From Boseongicola sp. (GTDB lineage: Bacteria; Pseudomonadota; Alphaproteobacteria; Rhodobacterales; Rhodobacteraceae): 6,976 bases of DNA. The DNA lies in contig JABDPD010000313.1 in the NCBI GenBank assembly GCA_013042895.1, forward strand, positions 1 to 6,976. The letters are read 5' to 3'. Positions 1 through 6,554 of the stretch are shown here, piece after piece (position 1 is the first letter of the stretch; the number at the start of each line of letters is the position of its first letter). Position numbers and translations under genes: made by a program. The notes below the pieces were generated by a model that saw only the letters and a program-made list of their open reading frames with translations, did no database searches and was not told where the DNA came from.

Positions 1-1
1 G

Positions 2-2515
2 GCCACGTCCATTCTGAAGCCAATCAGAGAATCAGATCCAACTAAGCTGGCGTTTTTCACCGGACGCGACCAGTCGCAGAGCTTCACGTCTTTCTGGGCA
101 CAAGGCTTCGGCACACCAAACTACGCGGCACACGGCGGGTTTTGTTCAGTTAATATGGCCGCTGCAGGCATCTACACAATGGGCGGCGCCTTTTGGGAGT
201 TTGGTCAACCCGACTGGGATCGGACCAAGTTATTCATGCTGTTCGGCGTCGCAGAAGACCACGACAGCAACCCGATAAAGATGGGCCTCGGCAAGTTGAA
301 GAAGCGCGGTGCCCGCGTCATCGGCGTCAACCCCATTCGGACTGGCTACAACGCAGTCGCAGATGATTGGGTTGGAATCACACCCGGTACCGACGGCCTG
401 TTTATTCTAAGCCTTGTGCATTGCCTGATGAAGGCCGGCAAGATCGACCTCGACTATCTGGCACGTCTCACGGATGCGCCATGTCTGGTCAACGCTGACG
501 AAGCATCCGACGAGTTCGGGTTGATCTTGCGAGATGAGGCCGGGAAGGCCCTCGTGATTGATCGGCGCACTGGAAAACCTGCGGCCTTTGACTCAGAGGG
601 TGTTGAGCCTGACCTTTCCGGCTCTTGGCGACACGCTGGCTTCACACATCGCCCGGTTCTGCATCATATGGCCGAGCGTTACCTGACAGATGAATATGCG
701 CCAGAAACCGTTGCGAGCAAAGTAGGCATCGAGGCGACACGCATACGCGCCATTGCAGCAGACATCGCCCGTGTGGCTTTTGAAGAGGCAATTGAGCTCG
801 ATCGCGAATGGACCGATTTCCGCGGCGTTAAACACAAGAAAATGGTCGGGCGGCCCGTCGCGTTTCACGCGATGCGCGGCATCTCCGCCCATTCCAACGG
901 CTTCCAGACCTGTCGCGCTTTGCACCTACTGCAAATAATACTTGGTAGCGTCGAAGTCCCCGGCGGTTTCCGTTTCAAACCGCCCTATCCAAAGCCCGCA
1001 ACAGCACATCCCAAGCCTCACGGCAATGCTCAGCCCGGCAAGCCTCTCGACGGACCGCACCTTGGCTTCGTTCATGGCCCTGACGACCTTCTGATCAACG
1101 ACGACAATACAGCAAAACGCATCGACAAAGCCTTCTCATGGGACAACCCCATGTCGGCACACGGTATGATGCATATGGTCATCTCGAACGCGCACGCGGG
1201 CGATCCCTACAAGATCGATACGTTGATGATGTACATGGCGAATATGTCGTGGAACTCGTCAATGAACACATCGGGTGTCATGCAGATGCTGACCGACACC
1301 GATGAGAACGGCGAATATGTCATTCCAAATATCATCTACTCGGATGCCTATTCCTCAGAGATGGTCGCCTATGCGGATCTGATCTTGCCAGACACGACGT
1401 ATCTCGAACGGCACGACTGCATTTCACTCCTTGATCGACCAATTTGTGAAGCCGAAGCGGCCGCGGACGCAATCCGTTGGCCGGTCGTCGAACCGGATAG
1501 AGATGTGCGTGGATTCCAGTCCGTCCTATGCGAACTGGGCGGAATGCTGGGACTGCCTGGCTTTACAAATGAAGATGGCAGCCAAAAATACGCCGACTAC
1601 GCGGACTACATTCAAAACCATGAGCGCAAGCCGGGTATCGGACCGCTTGCGGGGTGGCGCGGTAACGGAGATGAACACGGTCGCGGTGCGCCGAACCCGG
1701 ACCAGATTGAGAAGTACAAGGAAAACGGCAGTTTCTGGATCAGTCATATTCCTGAAGACGCCGAGTTTTATAAGCCCTGGAATATGGCCTACCAAGATTG
1801 GGCCGTGAAGACCGGCATCTTTGATGCCCCTACGCCGTATATTTTCACGCTGTGGTGCGAACCATTGCGAAAATTCCAACTCGCTGCAGAAGGCAAGCAC
1901 CGCCTTTCCCCGCCAGAACATCTAAAAGAGCGTTACGCTGAAACGATGGATCCACTGCCGGTTTGGTATCCTCCATTCTCGGATGCGGACCAACGCTTTA
2001 CCGTCCATGCACTGACCCAGCGCCCGATGGCTATGTATCACTCGTGGGGCTCGCAGAATGCTTGGCTCAGACAAATTCATGGCCGTAACCCACTTTATGT
2101 TCCAACCAAGCTTTGGGAAACGAACGGATTTGCAGAAGGTGACTGGGCTCGGGTGACGTCTCCACATGGAGAGATCACAGTGCCTGTCGTGCATATGGCG
2201 GCGCTGAACGAAAACACCATCTGGACCTGGAACGCGATTGGCAAACGTAAAGGGGCGTGGGCTTTGGATGAGGATGCACCCGAGGTTACAAAGGGCTTCT
2301 TGCTGAACCACATCATCCACGAGCTGCTTCCATCGAAAGGCGACGGCTTGCGCTGGGCTAATTCTGACCCGATTACGGGACAAGCCGCGTGGTTCGATTT
2401 GCGCGTGAAGATTGAAAAAGTCGCCGCTCCGCAGGAGTCGATGCCCGCGCATCCGGCACAGAAAAGTCCGGTGCCAAAAGCGCCAGAAAACGTAAAACAG
2501 AAGGTGGGCTCATGA
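2..2515 (+). CDS. soeA: Sulfite dehydrogenase (quinone), SoeA-type molybdopterin catalytic subunit, 5'-truncated
   Basis: Large catalytic subunit of a complex iron-sulfur molybdoenzyme (DMSO reductase superfamily, Psr/Phs/Soe branch), predicted to oxidise sulfite to sulfate in the cytoplasm. The frame is open from the left edge, so the ATG at 155 is internal; 837 residues are visible, and roughly the first 100-150, including the usual N-terminal [4Fe-4S] cysteine motif, lie outside. Visible residues 35-51 read GFGTPNYAAHGGFCSVN. By analogy with PsrA/PhsA, the Cys of FCSVN (codon 143-145) is the likely Mo ligand. Next come a Rossmann-like MGD-binding stretch (FGVAEDHDSNP, then RGARVIGVNP), the family motif ADLILPDTTYLER near 1376-1414, and a C-terminal dinucleotide-binding domain from about 1997 to 2440. 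The last ~30 residues form a Pro/Lys-rich tail. It overlaps the Fe-S subunit gene by four bases. Assignment to Soe rather than another Psr-like enzyme rests on family resemblance and the A-B-C order; substrate is inferred. Confidence 0.82.
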   Translation, partial: ATSILKPIRESDPTKLAFFTGRDQSQSFTSFWAQGFGTPNYAAHGGFCSVNMAAAGIYTMGGAFWEFGQPDWDRTKLFMLFGVAEDHDSNPIKMGLGKLKKRGARVIGVNPIRTGYNAVADDWVGITPGTDGLFILSLVHCLMKAGKIDLDYLARLTDAPCLVNADEASDEFGLILRDEAGKALVIDRRTGKPAAFDSEGVEPDLSGSWRHAGFTHRPVLHHMAERYLTDEYAPETVASKVGIEATRIRAIAADIARVAFEEAIELDREWTDFRGVKHKKMVGRPVAFHAMRGISAHSNGFQTCRALHLLQIILGSVEVPGGFRFKPPYPKPATAHPKPHGNAQPGKPLDGPHLGFVHGPDDLLINDDNTAKRIDKAFSWDNPMSAHGMMHMVISNAHAGDPYKIDTLMMYMANMSWNSSMNTSGVMQMLTDTDENGEYVIPNIIYSDAYSSEMVAYADLILPDTTYLERHDCISLLDRPICEAEAAADAIRWPVVEPDRDVRGFQSVLCELGGMLGLPGFTNEDGSQKYADYADYIQNHERKPGIGPLAGWRGNGDEHGRGAPNPDQIEKYKENGSFWISHIPEDAEFYKPWNMAYQDWAVKTGIFDAPTPYIFTLWCEPLRKFQLAAEGKHRLSPPEHLKERYAETMDPLPVWYPPFSDADQRFTVHALTQRPMAMYHSWGSQNAWLRQIHGRNPLYVPTKLWETNGFAEGDWARVTSPHGEITVPVVHMAALNENTIWTWNAIGKRKGAWALDEDAPEVTKGFLLNHIIHELLPSKGDGLRWANSDPITGQAAWFDLRVKIEKVAAPQESMPAHPAQKSPVPKAPENVKQKVGS

Positions 2516-3264
2516 CCTCACTTCCCACCCATACCGAAAAGACACTTGGTCTTGTAATTGACTTAGACACCTGTGTTGGATGTCATGCTTGCGTTACCGC
2601 TTGTAAGGGCTGGAACACCGAGAACTACGGCGCACCGCTGGCCGACACTGACGCTTACGGTGCGGAACCGGTTGGCAGCTTCCTCAACCGTATTCATTCT
2701 TATGAAGTGCAGCCGGAGACCGGCGGTCCAGCGCAGCTTTTTCACTTCCCAAAATCCTGTTTGCATTGCGCAGATGCTCCCTGTGTAACAGTTTGCCCAA
2801 CGGGAGCGAGCTACAAACGTGTCGAGGACGGGATCGTACTGGTCAACGAAAGCGACTGTATCGGTTGCGGATTGTGTGCTTGGGCTTGCCCTTATGGTGC
2901 TCGCGAGCTGGACCCGTCCGAGAAGGTCATGAAGAAATGCACGCTCTGCGTAGACCGTATCTACAACGAAAACCTGCCCGAGGAAGATCGCCAACCCGCT
3001 TGCGTGCGCACCTGTCCCGCTGGAGCGCGTCACTTCGGCGATCTGTCAGATCCGGAAAGCGATGTATCCATCCTGGTGGCCGAGCGCGGCGGGTTTGATC
3101 TGATGCCCGAGCAAGGTACGGCTCCGGTAAACAAGTACTTGCCACCGCGCCTCAAGGACGAGGCTCCAGACTTCGATATACTTGCCCCCTACCTCGAACC
3201 CGTCGCGGAGGAACCTCAGGGCTTCCTTGGCTGGCTCGACAAAACACTGGAAAGGATCGGCTAA
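2512..3264 (+). CDS. soeB: Sulfite dehydrogenase iron-sulfur subunit, SoeB-type (four [4Fe-4S] clusters)
   Basis: 250-residue ferredoxin-like electron-transfer subunit that should pass electrons from the Mo centre to the membrane anchor. Sixteen cysteines fall in four sets: C21/C24/C27/C31 (CVGCHACVTAC), C83/C86/C91/C95 (CLHCADAPCVTVC), C116/C119/C122/C126 (CIGCGLCAWAC) and C143/C146/C164/C168. This is the DmsB/PsrB/NrfC pattern and no cluster ligand is missing. There is no signal peptide, which fits a cytoplasmic location. The start is set by the ATGA overlap with soeA and by a purine-rich AAGGTGGG a few bases upstream, so translation is probably coupled. The C-terminal ~70 residues after the last cluster are acidic and Pro-rich. 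The stop overlaps the start of the anchor gene (TAATG). The four-cluster subunit call is very secure; the exact enzyme name depends on its neighbours. Confidence 0.88.
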   Translation: MTSLPTHTEKTLGLVIDLDTCVGCHACVTACKGWNTENYGAPLADTDAYGAEPVGSFLNRIHSYEVQPETGGPAQLFHFPKSCLHCADAPCVTVCPTGASYKRVEDGIVLVNESDCIGCGLCAWACPYGARELDPSEKVMKKCTLCVDRIYNENLPEEDRQPACVRTCPAGARHFGDLSDPESDVSILVAERGGFDLMPEQGTAPVNKYLPPRLKDEAPDFDILAPYLEPVAEEPQGFLGWLDKTLERIG

Positions 3265-4133
3265 TGCATCCGGCGCCGTCGATCATCATGTTCTCGACCC
3301 TGTCTGGTCTTGGCTTCGGGCTATTGACCATGCTTGGACTTGGGTTTCCCGAAGTCTCTGGCTGGGTCGCCTTTGTCTTTTTCGCCATCGGGTTCGCTCT
3401 TGCCGGCGGTGGTCTAATCTCAGCAACATTCCACCTTGGCCATCCCGAGCGGGCTTTGAAATCGTTCACTCAATGGCGATCCAGTTGGCTGTCGCGAGAA
3501 GCATGGGCCGCAGCTGCTGCTATGTCTGTTATGGGCCTCTACGCTGCCCTGATCATTTTCACTGGGACTCGCGTGGCTATGCTAGGATGGATTGGCGCTG
3601 CGCTTTCGCTTTTAACGGTATTTACCACCTCGATGATCTACACGCAGCTCAAGACCGTCCCGCGATGGAATCACTGGTCGCCGCCGGTGCTGTTTATGGC
3701 CTACGCTATAGTCGGCGGGCTTCTCATGGCCGGCCAAGTGAGCGTGGCAACGCCGCTTTTGGTAGCGCTGGGCGTTCTGCAGATCGTGGCCTGGGTAGAC
3801 CAAGACCGTAAAGAGGCGGCCTCCGACACCAACCTCGCGACAGCCACTGGGCTTGGACATATCGGTAGCGTTAAAGCGTTTGAATCGCCCCATACGGGCG
3901 GCAATTATCTTACCCATGAGATGGCATTCCGTATTGGACGCAAACACGCGCAAACCCTTAAAATCATTTCGGTTATTCTAGCTGTAGTGGTTCCGCTAAT
4001 CCTGTTGTTGCTTCCATTCCATCATATGTTCGCATTGCTTGCGGTGATCTCGCATTTTGCGGGAGTTGCGGCACAGCGTTGGTTGTTTTTTGCAGAAGCA
4101 AAACACGTGGTCAGCCTTTACTACGGGCGCTAA
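3264..4133 (+). CDS. soeC: Sulfite dehydrogenase membrane anchor, SoeC-type (DmsC/NrfD-like)
   Basis: 289-residue polytopic inner-membrane protein that would anchor SoeAB to the cytoplasmic face and deliver electrons to quinone. About eight hydrophobic segments can be read, roughly at residues 7-28, 33-56, 79-99, 104-125, 139-158, 160-178, 233-251 and 254-275. The motif HLGHPERALKSF (57-68), followed by a W-rich SSWLSREAW, is typical of DmsC-family anchors, as is the C-terminal QRWLFFAEAKHVVSLYYG. A polar stretch of about 50 residues (180-230) separates the sixth and seventh segments. ATG 3264 shares its A with the TAA of soeB, and AAAGGA about ten bases upstream is a plausible ribosome site. 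Expression is therefore likely coupled to soeAB. This is the last gene of the operon. No classical terminator follows, only the hairpin at 4169-4192. Confidence 0.85.
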   Translation: MHPAPSIIMFSTLSGLGFGLLTMLGLGFPEVSGWVAFVFFAIGFALAGGGLISATFHLGHPERALKSFTQWRSSWLSREAWAAAAAMSVMGLYAALIIFTGTRVAMLGWIGAALSLLTVFTTSMIYTQLKTVPRWNHWSPPVLFMAYAIVGGLLMAGQVSVATPLLVALGVLQIVAWVDQDRKEAASDTNLATATGLGHIGSVKAFESPHTGGNYLTHEMAFRIGRKHAQTLKIISVILAVVVPLILLLLPFHHMFALLAVISHFAGVAAQRWLFFAEAKHVVSLYYGR

Positions 4134-4168
4134 CTGCATACCGGCTATTCAGGGGGGTGACGTTGTGT

Positions 4169-4192
4169 CAGTTGCTGTTTTTTCTGCAACTG
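4169..4192. promoter_or_regulatory. Inverted repeat CAGTTGC-N10-GCAACTG between soeC and phaA
   Basis: A perfect 7-bp inverted repeat with a T-rich ten-base loop, 35 bases after the soeC stop. The T run (4178-4183) sits inside the loop rather than after the stem, so this is not a standard intrinsic terminator. It may be an operator or a weak mRNA 3'-end structure. A CATAAT at 4193-4198 directly follows and could be a -10 element paired with TTGCTG at 4172-4177, but the spacing is only 15 bases. If that promoter is real, a protein bound to the dyad would block it. Confidence 0.4.
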
Positions 4193-4221
4193 CATAATGT
4201 CCGGCCAAACTCGGCCGAAGC

Positions 4222-4244
4222 TGCATGCAATGGTCGACCATGCA
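4222..4244. promoter_or_regulatory. TGC-rich quasi-palindrome in the phaA leader
   Basis: The 8-bp palindrome TGCATGCA (4222-4229) runs into the perfect 12-bp palindrome ATGGTCGACCAT (4230-4241). Read together, 4226-4244 would be an 18-bp perfect palindrome (TGCATGGTCGACCATGCA) except for one extra A. It ends seven bases before the phaA Shine-Dalgarno, so it could be a repressor site or an mRNA hairpin. PHB regulators of the PhaR/AniA type are reported to bind TGC-rich dyads; assigning this site to PhaR is a guess. Confidence 0.4.
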
Positions 4245-4251
4245 CTTGATG

Positions 4252-4256
4252 AGGAG
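4252..4256 (+). promoter_or_regulatory. Shine-Dalgarno of phaA
   Basis: AGGAG lies eight bases before the ATG at 4265. It fixes the start that gives the family-typical N-terminus [17 protein letters not shown]. Confidence 0.75.
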
Positions 4257-4264
4257 ACACACGC

Positions 4265-5440
4265 ATGACCAATGTCGTTATCGCCAGCGCCGGACGCACA
4301 GCCGTCGGAAGCTTCAGTGGCAGCTTTGCCAACACGCCAGCCCACGATCTGGGTGCCGCAGTTATCGAGGCTCTCGTCGAACGTGCAGGAATCGACAAAT
4401 CGGAGGTGTCTGAGACAATTCTAGGGCAGGTTCTCACCGCGGCTCAGGGTCAGAACCCAGCGCGTCAGGCCCACATCAATGCTGGCCTTCCAAAAGAAGC
4501 CTCCGCATGGTCGATCAATCAGGTTTGCGGTTCGGGCCTTCGCACAGTTGCCCTTGGCGCCCAGCACATCATGCTTGGCGACGCGGACATCGTTGTTGCT
4601 GGCGGGCAGGAGAACATGTCGATGAGCCCCCACGCTCAGGCAATCCGCGCTGGTCAGAAGATGGGCGATCTGAAGTTCATCGACACAATGATCAAAGATG
4701 GCCTTTGGGACGCATTCAATGGCTACCACATGGGTCAGACGGCTGAGAACGTGGCCGACCAATGGCAGATCACCCGCGAAATGCAGGATGAATTCGCTGT
4801 TGGAAGCCAGAACAAAGCGGAAGCAGCACAGAAGGCCGGAAAGTTTGATGACGAAGTCGTCGCGTACACTATCAAGACACGCAAAGGCGACATTGTCATG
4901 GACAAGGACGAGTACATCCGTCACGGCGCAACACTTGAGAACATGCAAAAGCTTCGCCCCGCTTTCACAAAGGAAGGTTCGGTTACGGCCGCGAACGCAT
5001 CCGGCATCAACGACGGCGCTGCTGGCGTTTTGTTGATGAGCGCGGATAACGCTGAAAAGCGTGGCATCCAGCCACTCGCGCGCATCGCATCTTATGCAAC
5101 TGCCGGTCTTGATCCGTCGGTCATGGGCGTTGGGCCGATCTACGCATCGCGCAAAGCGCTCGACAAAGCGGGCTGGAGCGTTGGTGATCTTGATCTAGTT
5201 GAGGCCAACGAAGCCTTCGCAGCACAAGCCTGCGCCGTGAACAAGGACATGGGTTGGGACCCTGAGATTGTTAACGTCAACGGCGGCGCGATTGCTATCG
5301 GTCACCCAATCGGTGCCTCAGGCGCCCGCGTTCTGAACACGTTGCTGTTCGAAATGCAGCGCCGCGACGCCAAGAAAGGTCTTGCCACACTTTGCATCGG
5401 TGGCGGCATGGGCGTTGCGCTCTGCGTTGAGCGCGACTGA
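4265..5440 (+). CDS. phaA: Acetyl-CoA C-acetyltransferase (biosynthetic beta-ketothiolase)
   Basis: 391-residue cytoplasmic thiolase that condenses two acetyl-CoA to acetoacetyl-CoA, the first step of polyhydroxybutyrate synthesis (the reaction is reversible). The length is normal for the biosynthetic class. The acyl-accepting nucleophile is Cys88 in [10 protein letters not shown]; the C-terminal pair is His347 in [12 protein letters not shown] and Cys377 in [11 protein letters not shown]. These are each one residue before the classical Zoogloea numbering (89/348/378). [11 protein letters not shown] and the ANEAFAAQ motif are also present. It is separated from soeC by 131 bases with palindromic DNA, so it probably has its own promoter. 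phaB follows 92 bases later. No PHB synthase gene is in the window. A degradative role, for example in an ethylmalonyl-CoA or acetoacetate pathway, is possible, but the adjacent phaB favours synthesis. Confidence 0.95.
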   Translation: MTNVVIASAGRTAVGSFSGSFANTPAHDLGAAVIEALVERAGIDKSEVSETILGQVLTAAQGQNPARQAHINAGLPKEASAWSINQVCGSGLRTVALGAQHIMLGDADIVVAGGQENMSMSPHAQAIRAGQKMGDLKFIDTMIKDGLWDAFNGYHMGQTAENVADQWQITREMQDEFAVGSQNKAEAAQKAGKFDDEVVAYTIKTRKGDIVMDKDEYIRHGATLENMQKLRPAFTKEGSVTAANASGINDGAAGVLLMSADNAEKRGIQPLARIASYATAGLDPSVMGVGPIYASRKALDKAGWSVGDLDLVEANEAFAAQACAVNKDMGWDPEIVNVNGGAIAIGHPIGASGARVLNTLLFEMQRRDAKKGLATLCIGGGMGVALCVERD

Positions 5441-5449
5441 TTTACATTG

Positions 5450-5473
5450 AGGCGGCACCACTCGGGGCCGCCT
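5450..5473 (+). promoter_or_regulatory. GC-rich hairpin between phaA and phaB
   Basis: AGGCGGC (5450-5456) pairs perfectly with GCCGCCT (5467-5473) around a ten-base loop, starting nine bases after the phaA stop. No T run follows, so it is not a strong intrinsic terminator. It may protect the phaA 3' end or reduce read-through into phaB, which would let the two genes be expressed at different levels. Confidence 0.5.
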
Positions 5474-5521
5474 AACTCACATACAGGATTTCGGACCATT
5501 GACGCGTCCGGACAATTAGAC

Positions 5522-5526
5522 GGAGG
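5522..5526 (+). promoter_or_regulatory. Shine-Dalgarno of phaB
   Basis: GGAGG lies six bases before ATG 5533, close to ideal. It sits within a small possible hairpin, GACG (5519-5522) with CGTC (5529-5532), which overlaps the first base of the site and holds the rest in the loop. With only four pairs, the effect on translation is uncertain. Confidence 0.75.
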
Positions 5527-5532
5527 AACGTC

Positions 5533-6258
5533 ATGGGACGTGTAGCACTTGTAACCGGCGGTAGCCGCGGAATCGGCGAAGCCATCTCGAAAGCACTGGC
5601 CGCCGAAGGGTATTCGGTTGCCGCGACTTATGCGGGCAACGATGAGAAGGCCGCAGCCTTCACAGAAGCCACAGGGATCAAGACCTACAAATGGGACGTT
5701 GCCGACTATGACGCATCGGCCGCGGGTATTGCTCAAGTTGAAGCAGACCTTGGCCCGGTCGAAGTAGTTGTCGCCAATGCTGGCATCACTTGGGATGGCT
5801 TCTTCCACAAGATGACGCCTGAGCAGTGGAATAAGGTCCTCGCTACAAACCTTACAGGTGTGTTCAACACAGTACGCCCTGTTTGGCCTGGTATGCGCGA
5901 GCGGAAGTTTGGCCGCGTGATTGTGATCTCGTCGATCAACGGTCAAAAAGGTCAGGCCGGTCAGGTAAACTATGCGGCGACCAAAGCTGGTGACCTAGGC
6001 ATCGTGAAGTCTCTTGCGCAGGAAGGCGCGCGCGCTGGTATTACTGCAAACGCTGTTTGCCCGGGCTATATCGGAACAGAAATGGTTCGCGCCATACCTG
6101 AGGAGGTCCTGAACTCGAAGATCATCCCGCAGATCCCAGCCGGTCGGTTGGGTGAGCCTGAAGAAATCGCGCGTTGCGTTGCGTTCCTTGCTTCAGACGA
6201 CTCGGGCTTCATCAATGGTTCGACAATCTCGGCAAACGGCGCTCAGTTCTTTGTCTAA
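5533..6258 (+). CDS. phaB: Acetoacetyl-CoA reductase (NADPH-dependent, SDR family)
   Basis: 241-residue short-chain dehydrogenase/reductase that reduces acetoacetyl-CoA to (R)-3-hydroxybutyryl-CoA for polyhydroxybutyrate synthesis. The nucleotide-binding motif TGGSRGIG occupies residues 8-15, with NAG at 82-84. The catalytic set is Asn106 (NLTGVF), Ser134 (ISSINGQKG), Tyr147 and Lys151 (YAATK). Gln141 and Gln144 match the substrate-binding glutamines of Ralstonia PhaB by their spacing from Tyr147. CPGYIGTEMV and the ending NGAQFFV are typical of PhaB and help separate it from FabG. Length is normal. It sits downstream of phaA on the same strand and ends before a strong terminator, so the two are probably a functional pair even with a hairpin between them. 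Confidence 0.93.
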   Translation: MGRVALVTGGSRGIGEAISKALAAEGYSVAATYAGNDEKAAAFTEATGIKTYKWDVADYDASAAGIAQVEADLGPVEVVVANAGITWDGFFHKMTPEQWNKVLATNLTGVFNTVRPVWPGMRERKFGRVIVISSINGQKGQAGQVNYAATKAGDLGIVKSLAQEGARAGITANAVCPGYIGTEMVRAIPEEVLNSKIIPQIPAGRLGEPEEIARCVAFLASDDSGFINGSTISANGAQFFV

Positions 6259-6282
6259 GCCACCTGGTAGCTAGAAATAGTT

Positions 6283-6312
6283 AGGGCCGCTCCATCCGGA
6301 ACGGCCCTTTTT
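6283..6312 (+). terminator. Rho-independent terminator after phaB
   Basis: AGGGCCG (6283-6289) pairs with CGGCCCT (6302-6308). An inner TCC/GGA pair closes an ATCC loop across one C-A mismatch, and T5 (6308-6312) follows. It begins 24 bases after the phaB stop and ends the phaAB unit. On the - strand the stem is followed only by a weak T-containing stretch, so its use by the convergent small ORF is possible but unproven. Confidence 0.85.
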
Positions 6313-6334
6313 CATCCGGGAAGGCTTGCAACAA

Positions 6335-6445
6335 TCAGCGGATGGAAAAAATTCGCCCAACCATGGTGGCAAACATCTCAGAACGCTCTTTGTGAGCTTT
6401 GCGGATTGCGTCGCGAACACGGGCGTCTCTAGTTGTCTCAATCAT
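6335..6445 (-). CDS. Small 36-residue basic protein of unknown function
   Basis: A short open frame on the - strand that begins MIETTRDARVRDAI and ends MVGRIFSIR. AGGAG (complement of 6453-6457) lies seven bases before the ATG, a well-placed Shine-Dalgarno. The product has seven Arg and two Lys against five acidic residues, so it is net basic. A charged, helix-prone first two thirds is followed by a more hydrophobic, possibly amphipathic C-terminus (about residues 24-35). It has no cysteines, signal peptide or clear transmembrane segment. It converges on phaB across the terminator and diverges from the LysR gene with a perfect dyad between them, so the regulator might control it. I do not assign a family. 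The frame is short enough to be chance, but the ribosome site and protein-like composition argue for a real gene. Confidence 0.55.
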   Translation of the reverse strand: MIETTRDARVRDAIRKAHKERSEMFATMVGRIFSIR

Positions 6446-6506
6446 AGGGTAACTCCTGAATTTAGTGTTCCTTGTCTGAAACCTATATGTCATTCGCAAA
6501 CATCTT

Positions 6507-6525
6507 CTACAAACGAGACTTGTAG
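6507..6525. promoter_or_regulatory. Perfect dyad CTACAA-N7-TTGTAG in the divergent intergenic region
   Basis: A 6-bp perfect inverted repeat with a seven-base spacer. It lies 61 bases upstream of the small ORF start and 29 bases upstream of the LysR-type ATG. LysR-family regulators often bind a dyad in the gap with their divergent target and repress themselves. The symmetry does not match the simplest T-N11-A box, so the link is positional. On the - strand, TTGTAG is 17 bases from CATATA, a weak promoter candidate for the small ORF. Confidence 0.45.
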
Positions 6526-6554
6526 CAGGTTCAGTTAAGTATTACTTATGTGAA

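Noticed and set aside
155..157. ATG 155 as the start of soeA
   Set aside because: The frame is open to the left edge and the upstream codons encode the family motif GTPNYxxHxxFC with the probable Mo-ligand Cys, so the true start is outside the window.
1922..2452. 176-residue - strand frame inside soeA
   Set aside because: It is a shadow of the coding strand, with no ribosome site or recognisable domain, and the + strand encodes a well-conserved dinucleotide-binding domain here.
2512..4133. DMSO reductase or formate dehydrogenase B and C subunits
   Set aside because: The anchor and Fe-S subunits are shared by the wider family, but the catalytic subunit's wording around FCSVN and its coupling with a DmsC-type anchor fit the Psr/Soe branch better. 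Formate dehydrogenases usually have a cytochrome b subunit instead.
5302..5946. 214-residue - strand frame across the phaA-phaB junction
   Set aside because: It covers catalytic regions of two real genes on the + strand and has no recognisable protein features.
6313..6344. CATCCG/CGGATG inverted repeat as a terminator for the small ORF
   Set aside because: The 20-base loop is long, and on the - strand no T run follows the stem, so it does not support termination.
6326..6538. 70-residue + strand frame downstream of phaB
   Set aside because: It has no ribosome site, begins just after a terminator, shows no family resemblance, and lies antisense to the better-supported small ORF.
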